Shown here in pieces: positions 36,485 to 49,833 of a DNA stretch of 64,000 nt (its first letter is position 1; each line of letters opens with the position of its first letter). The translations under genes and the position numbers were made by a program. The stretch comes from Taudactylus pleione. Its lineage: Eukaryota > Chordata > Amphibia > Anura > Myobatrachidae. The notes under the pieces are model-generated. The model was given only the letters and a program-made list of their open reading frames with translations. It searched no databases and was not told the DNA's origin. The stretch is from assembly GCA_031769625.1 (NCBI GenBank), contig JAUIMM010000202.1, forward strand, positions 7,116,001-7,180,000. Reading direction: 5' to 3'.

Positions 36485-39400
36485 ATGTCTCTATCTTCTC
36501 AGCAAAAGACTCCTAAGTTGCATCTTGACTGTAGACAACATCAGCAGTAGAGAAGAAGGCCAGCCATTTACCTCTTGGCATCAGGGTGGAGACCAAACAG
36601 TGGTCAAAGAAAGATTCCTTCTAAATTGGTGTACTCTACTGCTGTATTACAACACTTTATTATATTGTTTGGCATCATATTTAAGTAATGTTATCTGCCG
36701 TAGCATTTTGGCCCTATATAAAATGTTGATGTATCACTGTTATGAATTGTTATCTGCTGCATTTTAACTTTATGTTTAGCATTATTGTATATGTTATACA
36801 CTTTTTACCTGTATGACATAGTATAATGTGCTTATATTACCATCATGCATTGTCTATATTATTTGTACATTGCCGCAGTATTATGTTTTAAGATTAAATT
36901 GTAATGTAATAGTTATATGTTGTTGACTTAAGCACATTTGCCTCTGTATATAACATTGTTATGTTTTATGTTAATACAATGTTATCTTTTGCAAAAATAG
37001 AGTTCAATAAATTAATGTATTGTGTTTATACATTGTTGTGTTGGAGAAAAGGGTCTTGATTCCCTGATTGGCTCAAAAATAGCTTAAATTTAAAATGGTG
37101 TTTCATAACTAGCTAAGCCTTAATCTTTACAGTTTGAGGCTTTCCAAAAAGGAGAAACAGTGCAAACGCACCTGCTAAAGATCCAGCGATGGCGGCAAAC
37201 CTCACGAATTGATCCTTCTTGTGACAGGTAAGTGCTACTAATGGAAGTCATCAAGCAGATACTTCCTGCCAAAATACTGTGTATGCTTTAGTCATCCAGA
37301 ACTTTCATCCTACTGAACCTGGAGCTCCATGGGGTCCCACATAGTGAACACTGTCATTCCTCTGCAAATGATTCATGTCTCTATCTTCTCAAAAAAAGAC
37401 TCCTAAGTTCCATCTTGACTGTAGACAAGATCAGCAGTGGAGAAGAAGGCCAGCCATTTACCTCTTGGCATCAGGGTGGAGACCAAACAGTGGTCAAAGA
37501 AAGATTCCTTCTAAATTGGTGTACTCTACCGCTGTATTACGACACATTATTACATTGTTTGGCATCATATTTACCTAATGTTATCTGCCGTAGCATTTTG
37601 TCCCTATATAAAATGTTGATGTATCACTGCTATGAATTGTTATCTGCTGCATTTTAACTTTATGTTTAACATTGTTATATATGTTATACACTTTTTACCT
37701 GTATGACATAGTATAATGTGCTTATATTACCATCATGCATTGTCTATATTATTAGTACATTGCCGCAGTATTATGTTTTAAGATTAAATTGTAATATAAT
37801 AGTTATATGTTGTTGACTTAAGCATATTTGCCTCTGTATAAAGCATTGTTATGTATTATGTTAATACAATGTTATCATTTGGAAAAAAAGTGTTCAATAG
37901 ATTAATGCATTGTGTTTATACATTGTTGTGTTGGAGAAAAGGGTCTTGATTCCCTGATTGGCTCAAAAATAGCTTAAATTTAAAATGGTGTTTCATAACT
38001 AGCTAAGCCTTAATCTTTACAGTTTGAGACTTTCCAAAAAGGAGAAACAGTGCAAACGCAACTGCTAAAGATCCAGCGATGGCGGCAAACCTCACGGAAT
38101 GATCCTTCTTCTGACAGGTAAGTGCTACTAATGGAAGACATCAATCAGATACTTCCAGCCAAAATACTGTGTATGCTTTGATCATCCAGAACTTTCATCC
38201 TACTGAACCTGGAGCTCCATGGGGTCCCACATAGTGAACACTGTCATTCCTCTGCAAATGATTCATGTCTCTATCTTCTCAAAAAAAGACTCCTAAGTCC
38301 CATCTTGACTGTAGACAAGATCAGCAGTGGAGAAGAAGGCCAGCCATTTACCTCTTGGCATCAGGGTGGAGACCAAACAGTGGTCAAAGAAAGATTCCTT
38401 CTAAATTGGTGTACTCTACCGCTGTATTACGACACATTATTACATTGTTTGGCATCATATTTACCTAATGTTATCTGCCGTAGCATTTTGTCCCTATATA
38501 AAATGTTGATGTATGACTGTTATGAATTGTTATCTGCTGCATTTTAACTTTGTGTTTAACATTGTTATATATGTTATACACTTTTTACCTGTATGACATA
38601 GTATAATGTGCTTATATTACCATCATGCATTATCTATATTATTTGTACATTGCCGCAGTATTATGTTTTAAGATTAAATTGTAATGTAATAGTTATATGC
38701 TGTTGACTTAAGCATATTTGCCTCTGTATAAAGCATTGTTATGTATTATGTTAATACAATGTTATCTTTTGCAAAAATAGAGTTCAATAAATTAATGTAT
38801 TGTGTTTATACATTGTTGTGTTGGAGAAAAGGGTCTTGATTCCCTGATTGGCTCAAAAATGTTTTAAATTTAAAATGGTGTTTCATAACTAGCTAAGCCT
38901 TAATCTTTACAGTTTGAGGCTTTCCAAAAAGGAGAAACAGTGCAAACGCACCTGCTAAATATCCAGCGATGGCGGCAAACCTCACGAATTGATCCTTCTT
39001 GTGACAGGTAAGTGCTACTAATGGAAGTCATCAAGCAGATACTTCCTGCCAAAATACTGTGTATGCTTTAGTCATCCAGAACTTTCATCCTACTGAACCT
39101 GGAGCTCCATGGGGTCCCACATAGTGAACACTGTCATTCCTCTGCAAATGATTCATGTCTCTATCTTCTCAAAAAAAGACTCCTAAGTTCCATCTTGACT
39201 GTAGACAAGATCAGCAGTGGAGAAGAAGGCCAGCCATTTACCTCTTGGCATCAGGGTGGAGACCAAACAGTGGTCAAAGAAAGATTCCTTCTAAATTGGT
39301 GTACTCTACCGCTGTATTACGACACATTATTACATTGTTTGGCATCATATTTACCTAATGTTATCTGCCGTAGCATTTTGTCCCTATATAAAATGTTGAT

Positions 39401-40934
39401 GTATCACTGCTATGAATTGTTATCTGCTGCATTTTAACTTTATGTTTAACATTGTTATATATGTTATACACTTTTTACCTGTATGACATAGTATAATGTG
39501 CTTATATTACCATCATGCATTGTCTATATTATTTGTACATTGCCGCAGTATTATGTTTTAAGATTAAATTGTAATGTAATAGTTATATGTTGTTGACTTA
39601 AGCACATTTGCCTCTGTATATAACATTGTTATGTTTTATGTTAATACAATGTTATCTTTTGCAAAAATAGAGTTCAATAAATTAATGTATTGTGTTTATA
39701 CATTGTTGTGTTGGAGAAAAGGGTCTTGATTCCCTGATTGGCTCAAAAATGTTTTAAATTTAAAATGGTGTTTCATAACTAGCTAAGCCTTAATCTTTAC
39801 AGTTTGAGGCTTTCCAAAAAGGAGAAACAGTGCAAACGCACCTGCTAAATATCCAGCGATGGCGGCAAACCTCACGAATTGATCCTTCTTGTGACAGGTA
39901 AGTGCTACTAATGGAAGTCATCAAGCAGATACTTCCTGCCAAAATACTGTGTATGCTTTAGTCATCCAGAACTTTCATCCTACTGAACCTGGAGCTCCAT
40001 GGGGTCCCACATAGTGAACACTGTCATTCCTCTGCAAATGATTCATGTCTCTATCTTCTCAAAAAAAGACTCCTAAGTCCCATCTTGACTGTAGACAAGA
40101 TCAGCAGTGGAGAAGAAGGCCAGCCATTTACCTCTTGGCATCAGGGTGGAGACCAAACAGTGGTCAAAGAAAGATTCCTTCTAAATTGGTGTACTCTACC
40201 GCTGTATTACGACACATTATTACATTGTTTGGCATCATATTTACCTAATGTTATCTGCCGTAGCATTTTGTCCCTATATAAAATGTTGATGTATCACTGC
40301 TATGAATTGTTATCTGCTGCATTTTAACTTTATGTTTAACATTGTTATATATGTTATACACTTTTTACCTGTATGACATAGTATAATGTGCTTATATTAC
40401 CATCATGCATTGTCTATATTATTTGTACATTGCCGCAGTATTATGTTTTAAGATTAAATTGTAATGTAATAGTTATATGTTGTTGACTTAAGCACATTTG
40501 CCTCTGTATATAACATTGTTATGTTTTATGTTAATACAATGTTATCTTTTGCAAAAATAGAGTTCAATAAATTAATGTATTGTGTTTATACATTGTTGTG
40601 TTGGAGAAAAGGGTCTTGATTCCCTGATTGGCTCAAAAACAGCTTATATTTAAAATGGTGTTTCATAACTAGCTAAGCCTTAATCTTTACAGTTTGAGGC
40701 TTTCCAAAAAGGAGAAACAGTGTAAACGCACCTGCTAAAGATCCAGCGATGGCGGCAAACCTCACGGAATGATCCTTCTTCTGACAGGTAAGTGCTACTA
40801 ATGGATGTCATCAAGCAGACACTTCCTGCCAAAATACTGTGTATGCTTTGATCATCCAGAACTTTCATCCTACTGATCCTGGAGCTCCATGGGGTCCCAC
40901 GTAGTGAACAGTGTCATTCCTCTGCAAATGACTC
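36485..40934 (+). repeat. 4450-bp five-unit block, copy II (units 42-46)
   Basis: This is the second copy of the five-unit block. Units 42, 47 and 54 are each preceded by GTGTAAACGC in exon A, which puts a stop codon in the candidate exon frame. Unit 47 then diverges, with CTGCCATAGCACTTTGG near 41147. Unit 54 shares that change, so it belongs to the next repeat level. Confidence 0.9.
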
Positions 40935-43604
40935 ATGTCTCTATCTTCTCAGCAAAAGACTCCTAAGTTGCATCTTGACTGTAGACAACATCAGCAGTAG
41001 AGAAGAAGGCCAGCCATTTACCTCTTGGCATCAGGGTGGAGACCAAACAGTGGTCAAAGAAAGATTCCTTCTAAATTGGTGTACTCTACTGCTGTATTAC
41101 AACACTTTATTATATTGTTTGGCATCATATTTAAGTAATGTTATCTGCCATAGCACTTTGGCCCTATATAAAATGTTGATGTATCACTGTTATGAATTGT
41201 TATCTGCTGCATTTTAACTTTATGTTTAGCATTATTATATATGTTATACACTTTTTACCTGTATGACATAGTATAATGTGCTTATATTACCATCATGCAT
41301 TGTCTATATTATTTGTACATTGCCGCAGTATTATGTTTTAAGATTAAATTGTAATGTAATAGTTATATGTTGTTGACTTAAGCACATTTGCCTCTGTATA
41401 TAGCATTGTTATGTATTATGTTAATACAATGTTATCTTTTGCAAAAATAGAGTTCAATAAATTAATGTATTGTGTTTATACATTGTTGTGTTGGAGAAAA
41501 GGGTCTTGATTCCCTGATTGGCTCAAAAATAGCTTAAATTTAAAATGGTGTTTCATAACTAGCTAAGCCTTAATCTTTACAGTTTGATGCTTTCCAAAAA
41601 GGAGAAACAGTGCAAACGCACCTGCTAAAGATCCAGCGATGGCGGCAAACCTCACGGATTGATCCTTCTTGTGACAGGTAAGTGCTACTAATGGAAGTCA
41701 TCAAGCAGATACTTCCTGCCAAAATACTGTGTATGCTTTGGTCATCCAGACCTTTCATCCTACTGAACCTGGAGCTCCATGGGGTCCCACATAGTGAACA
41801 CTGTCATTCCTCTGCAAATGATTCATGTCTCTATCTTCTCAAAAAAAGACTCCTAAGTTCCATCTTGACTGTAGACAAGATCAGCAGTGGAGAAGAAGGC
41901 CAGCCATTTACCTCTTGGCATCAGGGTGGAGACCAAACAGTGGTCAAAGAAAGATTCCTTCTAAATTGGTGTACTCTACTGCTGTATTACGACACTTTAT
42001 TATATTGTTTGGCATCATATTTACCTAATGTTATCTGCCGTAGCATTTTGGCCCTATATAAAATGTTGATGTATCACTGTTATGAATTGTTATCTGCTGC
42101 ATTTTAACTTTATGTTTAGCATTATTATATATGTTATACACTTTTTACCTGTATGACATAGTATAATGTGCTTATATATTCCATCATGCATTGTCTATAT
42201 TATTTGTACATTGCCGCAGTATTATGTTTTAAGATTAAATTGTAATGTAATAGTTATATGTTGTTGACTTAAGCATATTTGCCTCTGTATAAAGCATTGT
42301 TATGTATTATGTTAATACAATGTTATCGTTTGCAAAAAAGTGTTCAATAAATTAATGTATTGTGTTTATACATTGTTGTGATGGAGAAAAGGGTCTTGAT
42401 TCCCTGATTGGCTCAAAAATAGCTTAAATTTAAAATGGTGTTTCATAACTAGCTAAGCCTTAATCTTTACAGTTTGAGGCTTTCCAAAAAGGAGAAACAG
42501 TGCAAACGCACCTGCTAATGATCCAGCGATGGCGGCAAACCTCACGGAATGATCCTTCTTCTGACAGGTAAGTGCTACTAATGGAAGTCATCAAGCAGAC
42601 ACTTCCTGCCAAAATACTGTGTATGCTTTGATCATCCAGAACTTTCATCCTACTGATCCTGGAGCTCCATGGGGTCCCACGTAGTGAACAGTGTCATTCC
42701 TCTGCAAATGACTCATGTCTCTATCTTCTCAGCAAAAGACTCCTAAGTTGCATCTTGACTGTAGACAACATCAGCAGTAGAGAAGAAGGCCAGCCATTTA
42801 CCTCTTGGCATCAGGGTGGAGACCAAACAGTGGTCAAAGAAAGATTCCTTTTAAATTGGTGTACTCTACTGCTGTATTACAACACTTTATTATATTGTTT
42901 GGCATCATATTTAAGTAATGTTATCTGCCGTAGCATTTTGGCCCTATATAAAATGTTGATGTATCACTGTTATGAATTGTTATCTGCTGCATTTTAACTT
43001 TATGTTTAGCATTATTATATATGTTATACACTTTTTACCTGTATGACATAGTATAATGTGCTTATATTACCATCATGCATTGTCTATATTATTTGTACAT
43101 TGCCGCAGTATTATGTTTTAAGATTAAATTGTAATGTAATAGTTATATGTTGTTGACTTAAGCACATTTGCCTCTGTATATAACATTGTTATGCTTTATG
43201 TTAATACAATGTTATCTTTTGCAAAAATAGAGTTCAATAAATTAATGTATTGTGTTTATACATTGTTGTGTTGGAGAAAAGGGTCTTGATTCCCTGATTG
43301 GCTCAAAAATAGCTTAAATTTAAAATGGTGTTTCATAACTAGCTAAGCCTTAATCTTTACAGTTTGAGGCTTTCCAAAAAGGAGAAACAGTGCAAACGCA
43401 CCTGCTAAAGATCCAGCGATGGCGGCAAACCTCACGAATTGATCCTTCTTGTGACAGGTAAGTGCTACTAATGGAAGTCATCAAGCAGATACTTCCTGCC
43501 AAAATACTGTGTATGCTTTAGTCATCCAGAACTTTCATCCTACTGAACCTGGAGCTCCATGGGGTCCCACATAGTGAACACTGTCATTCCTCTGCAAATG
43601 ATTC
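37375..43604 (+). repeat. 6230-bp seven-unit period (units 43-49, matched by 50-55)
   Basis: Units 43-48 correspond to units 50-55 at exactly 7 x 890 bp. The match is closest for 47-48 against 54-55 (CCATAGCACTTTGG, CCAGACCTTTCATCC, GATGCTTTCC). It is looser for 43, 44 and 46, which differ at GATCAGC/GATAAGC, GGAAGACATC/GGAAGTCATC and AAGTCCCATC/AAGTTCCATC. This period overlaps the 4450-bp and 7119-bp ones, so it records a separate exchange. Confidence 0.75.
41691..42107 (+). other. Same intron-retaining 138-codon frame in unit 48
   Basis: This is equivalent to the frame of unit 33, with CCAGACCTTTCATCC (shared with unit 55) giving one residue change. The head is K-type, so the splice acceptor AG is absent, which makes the unspliced frame the more natural reading for this unit class. 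Confidence 0.25.
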
Positions 43605-46600
43605 ATGTCTCTATCTTCTCAAAAAAAGACTCCTAAGTTCCATCTTGACTGTAGACAAGATAAGCAGTGGAGAAGAAGGCCAGCCATTTACCTCTTGGCA
43701 TCAGGGTGGAGACCAAACAGTGGTCAAAGAAAGATTCCTTCTAAATTGGTGTACTCTACCGCTGTAGTACGACACATTATTACATTGTTTGGCATCATAT
43801 TTACCTAATGTTATCTGCCGTAGCATTTTGTCCCTATATAAAATGTTGATGTATCACTGCTATGAATTGTTATCTGCTGCATTTTAACTTTATGTTTAAC
43901 ATTGTTATATATGTTATACACTTTTTACCTGTATGACATAGTATATTGTGCTTATATTACCATCATGCATTGTCTATATTATTTGTACATTGCCGCAGTA
44001 TTATGTTTTAAGATTAAATTGTAATATAATAGTTATATGTTGTTGACTTAAGCATATTTGCCTCTGTATAAAGCATTGTTATGTATTATGTTAATACAAT
44101 GTTATCATTTGGAAAAAAAGTGTTCAATAGATTAATGCATTGTGTTTATACATTGTTGTGTTGGAGAAAAGGGTCTTGATTCCCTGATTGGCTCAAAAAT
44201 AGCTTAAATTTAAAATGGTGTTTCATAACTAGCTAAGCCTTAATCTTTACAGTTTGAGACTTTCCAAAAAGGAGAAACAGTGCAAACGCAACTGCTAAAG
44301 ATCCAGCGATGGCGGCAAACCTCACGGAATGATCGTTCTTCTGACAGGTAAGTGCTACTAATGGAAGTCATCAAGCAGATACTTCCAGCCAAAATACTGT
44401 GTATGCTTTGATCATCCAGAACTTTCATCCTACTGAACCTGGAGCTCCATGGGGTCCCACATAGTGAACACTGTCATTCCTCTGCAAATGATTCATGTCT
44501 CTATCTTCTCAAAAAAAGACTCCTAAGTCCCATCTTGACTGTAGACAAGATCAGCAGTGGAGAAGAAGGCCAGCCATTTACCTCTTGGCATCAGGGTGGA
44601 GACCAAACAGTGGTCAAAGAAAGATTCCTTCTAAATTGGTGTACTCTACCGCTGTATTACGACACATTATTACATTGTTTGGCATCATATTTACCTAATG
44701 TTATCTGCCGTAGCATTTTGTCCCTATATAAAATGTTGATGTATGACTGTTATGAATTGTTATCTGCTGCATTTTAACTTTGTGTTTAACATTGTTATAT
44801 ATGTTATACACTTTTTACCTGTATGACATAGTATAATGTGCTTATATTACCATCATGCATTATCTATATTATTTGTACATTGCCGCAGTATTATGTTTTA
44901 AGATTAAATTGTAATGTAATAGTTATATGCTGTTGACTTAAGCATATTTGCCTCTGTATAAAGCATTGTTATGTATTATGTTAATACAATGTTATCTTTT
45001 GCAAAAATAGAGTTCAATAAATTAATGTATTGTGTTTATACATTGTTGTGTTGGAGAAAAGGGTCTTGATTCCCTGATTGGCTCAAAAATGTTTTAAATT
45101 TAAAATGGTGTTTCATAACTAGCTAAGCCTTAATCTTTACAGTTTGAGGCTTTCCAAAAAGGAGAAACAGTGCAAACGCACCTGCTAAATATCCAGCGAT
45201 GGCGGCAAACCTCACGAATTGATCCTTCTTGTGACAGGTAAGTGCTACTAATGGAAGTCATCAAGCAGATACTTCCTGCCAAAATACTGTGTATGCTTTA
45301 GTCATCCAGAACTTTCATCCTACTGAACCTGGAGCTCCATGGGGTCCCACATAGTGAACACTGTCATTCCTCTGCAAATGATTCATGTCTCTATCTTCTC
45401 AAAAAAAGACTCCTAAGTTCCATCTTGACTGTAGACAAGATCAGCAGTGGAGAAGAAGGCCAGCCATTTACCTCTTGGCATCAGGGTGGAGACCAAACAG
45501 TGGTCAAAGAAAGATTCCTTCTAAATTGGTGTACTCTACCGCTGTATTACGACACATTATTACATTGTTTGGCATCATATTTACCTAATGTTATCTGCCG
45601 TAGCATTTTGTCCCTATATAAAATGTTGATGTATCACTGCTATGAATTGTTATCTGCTGCATTTTAACTTTATGTTTAACATTGTTATATATGTTATACA
45701 CTTTTTACCTGTATGACATAGTATAATGTGCTTATATTACCATCATGCATTGTCTATATTATTTGTACATTGCCGCAGTATTATGTTTTAAGATTAAATT
45801 GTAATGTAATAGTTATATGTTGTTGACTTAAGCACATTTGCCTCTGTATATAACATTGTTATGTTTTATGTTAATACAATGTTATCTTTTGCAAAAATAG
45901 AGTTCAATAAATTAATGTATTGTGTTTATACATTGTTGTGTTGGAGAAAAGGGTCTTGATTCCCTGATTGGCTCAAAAATGTTTTAAATTTAAAATGGTG
46001 TTTCATAACTAGCTAAGCCTTAATCTTTACAGTTTGAGGCTTTCCAAAAAGGAGAAACAGTGCAAACGCACCTGCTAAATATCCAGCGATGGCGGCAAAC
46101 CTCACGAATTGATCCTTCTTGTGACAGGTAAGTGCTACTAATGGAAGTCATCAAGCAGATACTTCCTGCCAAAATACTGTGTATGCTTTAGTCATCCAGA
46201 ACTTTCATCCTACTGAACCTGGAGCTCCATGGGGTCCCACATAGTGAACACTGTCATTCCTCTGCAAATGATTCATGTCTCTATCTTCTCAAAAAAAGAC
46301 TCCTAAGTTCCATCTTGACTGTAGACAAGATCAGCAGTGGAGAAGAAGGCCAGCCATTTACCTCTTGGCATCAGGGTGGAGACCAAACAGTGGTCAAAGA
46401 AAGATTCCTTCTAAATTGGTGTACTCTACCGCTGTATTACGACACATTATTACATTGTTTGGCATCATATTTACCTAATGTTATCTGCCGTAGCATTTTG
46501 TCCCTATATAAAATGTTGATGTATCACTGCTATGAATTGTTATCTGCTGCATTTTAACTTTATGTTTAACATTGTTATATATGTTATACACTTTTTACCT

Positions 46601-49600
46601 GTATGACATAGTATAATGTGCTTATATTACCATCATGCATTGTCTATATTATTTGTACATTGCCGCAGTATTATGTTTTAAGATTAAATTGTAATGTAAT
46701 AGTTATATGTTGTTGACTTAAGCACATTTGCCTCTGTATATAACATTGTTATGTTTTATGTTAATACAATGTTATCTTTTGCAAAAATAGAGTTCAATAA
46801 ATTAATGTATTGTGTTTATACATTGTTGTGTTGGAGAAAAGGGTCTTGATTCCCTGATTGGCTCAAAAACAGCTTATATTTAAAATGGTGTTTCATAACT
46901 AGCTAAGCCTTAATCTTTACAGTTTGAGGCTTTCCAAAAAGGAGAAACAGTGTAAACGCACCTGCTAAAGATCCAGCGATGGCGGCAAACCTCACGGAAT
47001 GATCCTTCTTCTGACAGGTAAGTGCTACTAATGGATGTCATCAAGCAGACACTTCCTGCCAAAATACTGTGTATGCTTTGATCATCCAGAACTTTCATCC
47101 TACTGATCCTGGAGCTCCATGGGGTCCCACGTAGTGAACAGTGTCATTCCTCTGCAAATGACTCATGTCTCTATCTTCTCAGCAAAAGACTCCTAAGTTG
47201 CATCTTGACTGTAGACAACATCAGCAGTAGAGAAGAAGGCCAGCCATTTACCTCTTGGCATCAGGGTGGAGACCAAACAGTGGTCAAAGAAAGATTCCTT
47301 CTAAATTGGTGTACTCTACTGCTGTATTACAACACTTTATTATATTGTTTGGCATCATATTTAAGTAATGTTATCTGCCATAGCACTTTGGCCCTATATA
47401 AAATGTTGATGTATCACTGTTATGAATTGTTATCTGCTGCATTTTAACTTTATGTTTAGCATTATTATATATGTTATACACTTTTTACCTGTATGACATA
47501 GTATAATGTGCTTATATTACCATCATGCATTGTCTATATTATTTGTACATTGCCGCAGTATTATGTTTTAAGATTAAATTGTAATGTAATAGTTATATGT
47601 TGTTGACTTAAGCACATTTGCCTCTGTATATAGCATTGTTATGTATTATGTTAATACAATGTTATCTTTTGCAAAAATAGAGTTCAATAAATTAATGTAT
47701 TGTGTTTATACATTGTTGTGTTGGAGAAAAGGGTCTTGATTCCCTGATTGGCTCAAAAATAGCTTAAATTTAAAATGGTGTTTCATAACTAGCTAAGCCT
47801 TAATCTTTACAGTTTGATGCTTTCCAAAAAGGAGAAACAGTGCAAACGCACCTGCTAAAGATCCAGCGATGGCGGCAAACCTCACGGATTGATCCTTCTT
47901 GTGACAGGTAAGTGCTACTAATGGAAGTCATCAAGCAGATACTTCCTGCCAAAATACTGTGTATGCTTTGGTCATCCAGACCTTTCATCCTACTGAACCT
48001 GGAGCTCCATGGGGTCCCACATAGTGAACACTGTCATTCCTCTGCAAATGATTCATGTCTCTATCTTCTCAAAAAAAGACTCCTAAGTTCCATCTTGACT
48101 GTAGACAAGATCAGCAGTGGAGAAGAAGGCCAGCCATTTACCTCTTGGCATCAGGGTGGAGACCAAACAGTGGTCAAAGAAAGATTCCTTCTAAATTGGT
48201 GTACTCTACTGCTGTATTACGACACTTTATTATATTGTTTGGCATCATATTTACCTAATGTTATCTGCCGTAGCATTTTGGCCCTATATAAAATGTTGAT
48301 GTATCACTGTTATGAATTGTTATCTGCTGCATTTTAACTTTATGTTTAGCATTATTATATATGTTATACACTTTTTACCTGTATGACATAGTATAATGTG
48401 CTTATATATTCCATCATGCATTGTCTATATTATTTGTACATTGCCGCAGTATTATGTTTTAAGATTAAATTGTAATGTAATAGTTATATGTTGTTGACTT
48501 AAGCATATTTGCCTCTGTATAAAGCATTGTTATGTATTATGTTAATACAATGTTATCGTTTGCAAAAAAGTGTTCAATAAATTAATGTATTGTGTTTATA
48601 CATTGTTGTGATGGAGAAAAGGGTCTTGATTCCCTGATTGGCTCAAAAATAGCTTAAATTTAAAATGGTGTTTCATAACTAGCTAAGCCTTAATCTTTAC
48701 AGTTTGAGGCTTTCCAAAAAGGAGAAACAGTGCAAACGCAACTGCTAAAGATCCAGCGATTGCGGCAAACCTCACAGAATGATCCTTCTTCTGACAGGTA
48801 AGTGCTACTAATGGACGTCATCTAGCAGACACTTCCTGCCAAAATACTGTGTATGCTTTGATCATCCAGAACTTTCATCCTACTGACCCTGGAGCTCCAT
48901 GGGGTCCCACGTAGTGAACACTGTCATTCCTCTGCAAATGACTCATGTTACTATCTTCTCAGCAAAAGACTCCTAAGTTCCATCTTCACTGTAGACAACA
49001 TCAGCAGTGGAGAAGAAGGCCAGCCATTTACCTCTTGGCATCAGAGTGGAGACCAAACAGTGGTCAAAGAAAGATTCCATCTAAATTGGTGTATTCTACC
49101 GCTGTATTACAACACTTTATTATATTGTTTGGCATCATATTTACCTAATGTTATCTGCCGTAGCATTTTGTCCCTATATAAAATGTTGATGTATCACTGT
49201 TATGAATTGTTATCTGCTGCATTTAACTTTATATTTAACATTGTTATATATGTTATACACTTTTTACCTGTATGATATAGTATAATGTGCTTATATTACC
49301 ATCATGCATTGTCTATATTATTTGTACATTGCCGCAGTATTATGTTTTAAGATTAAATTGTAATATAATAGTTATATGTTGTTGACTTAAGCACATTTGC
49401 CTCTGTATATAGCATTGTTATGTATTATGTTAATACAATGTTATCTTTTGCAAAAATAGAGTTCAATAAATTAATGTATTGTGTTTATACATTGTTGTGT
49501 TGGAGAAAAGGGTCTTGATTCCCTGATTGGCTCAAAAACAGCTTAAATTTAAAATGGTGTTTCATAACTAGCTAAGCCTTAATCTTTACAGTTTGAGGCT

Positions 49601-49833
49601 TTCCAAAAAGGAGAAACAGTGCAAACGCACCTGCTAATGATCCAGCGATGGCGGCAAACCTCACGGAATGATCCTTCTTCTGACAGGTAAGTGCTACTAA
49701 TGGAAGTCATCAAGCAGACACTTCCTGCCAAAATACTGTGTATGCTTTGATCATCCAGAACTTTCATCCTACTGATCCTGGAGCTCCATGGGGTCCCACG
49801 TAGTGAACAGTGTCATTCCTCTGCAAATGACTC
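42715..49833 (+). repeat. 7119-bp eight-unit block, copy I (units 49-56)
   Basis: Units 49-51 recur as units 57-59 at an offset of 7119 bp (8 x 890 - 1). Shared markers are TGCTAATGATCC (42510s and 49630s), TTCCTTTTAAATTGG, TATGCTTTATG (43190s and 50310s), CAAGATAAGCAG and AGTATATTGTGC. Unit 56 supplies the missing base (GCATTTAACTTT). Units 48 and 49 are adjacent, but their equivalents 55 and 57 are separated by unit 56, so a unit has been lost between 48 and 49. Confidence 0.85.
47921..48337 (+). other. Same intron-retaining 138-codon frame in unit 55
   Basis: This lies 6230 bp downstream of the unit 48 frame, apparently with the same sequence, and reflects block duplication rather than independent conservation. 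Confidence 0.25.
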
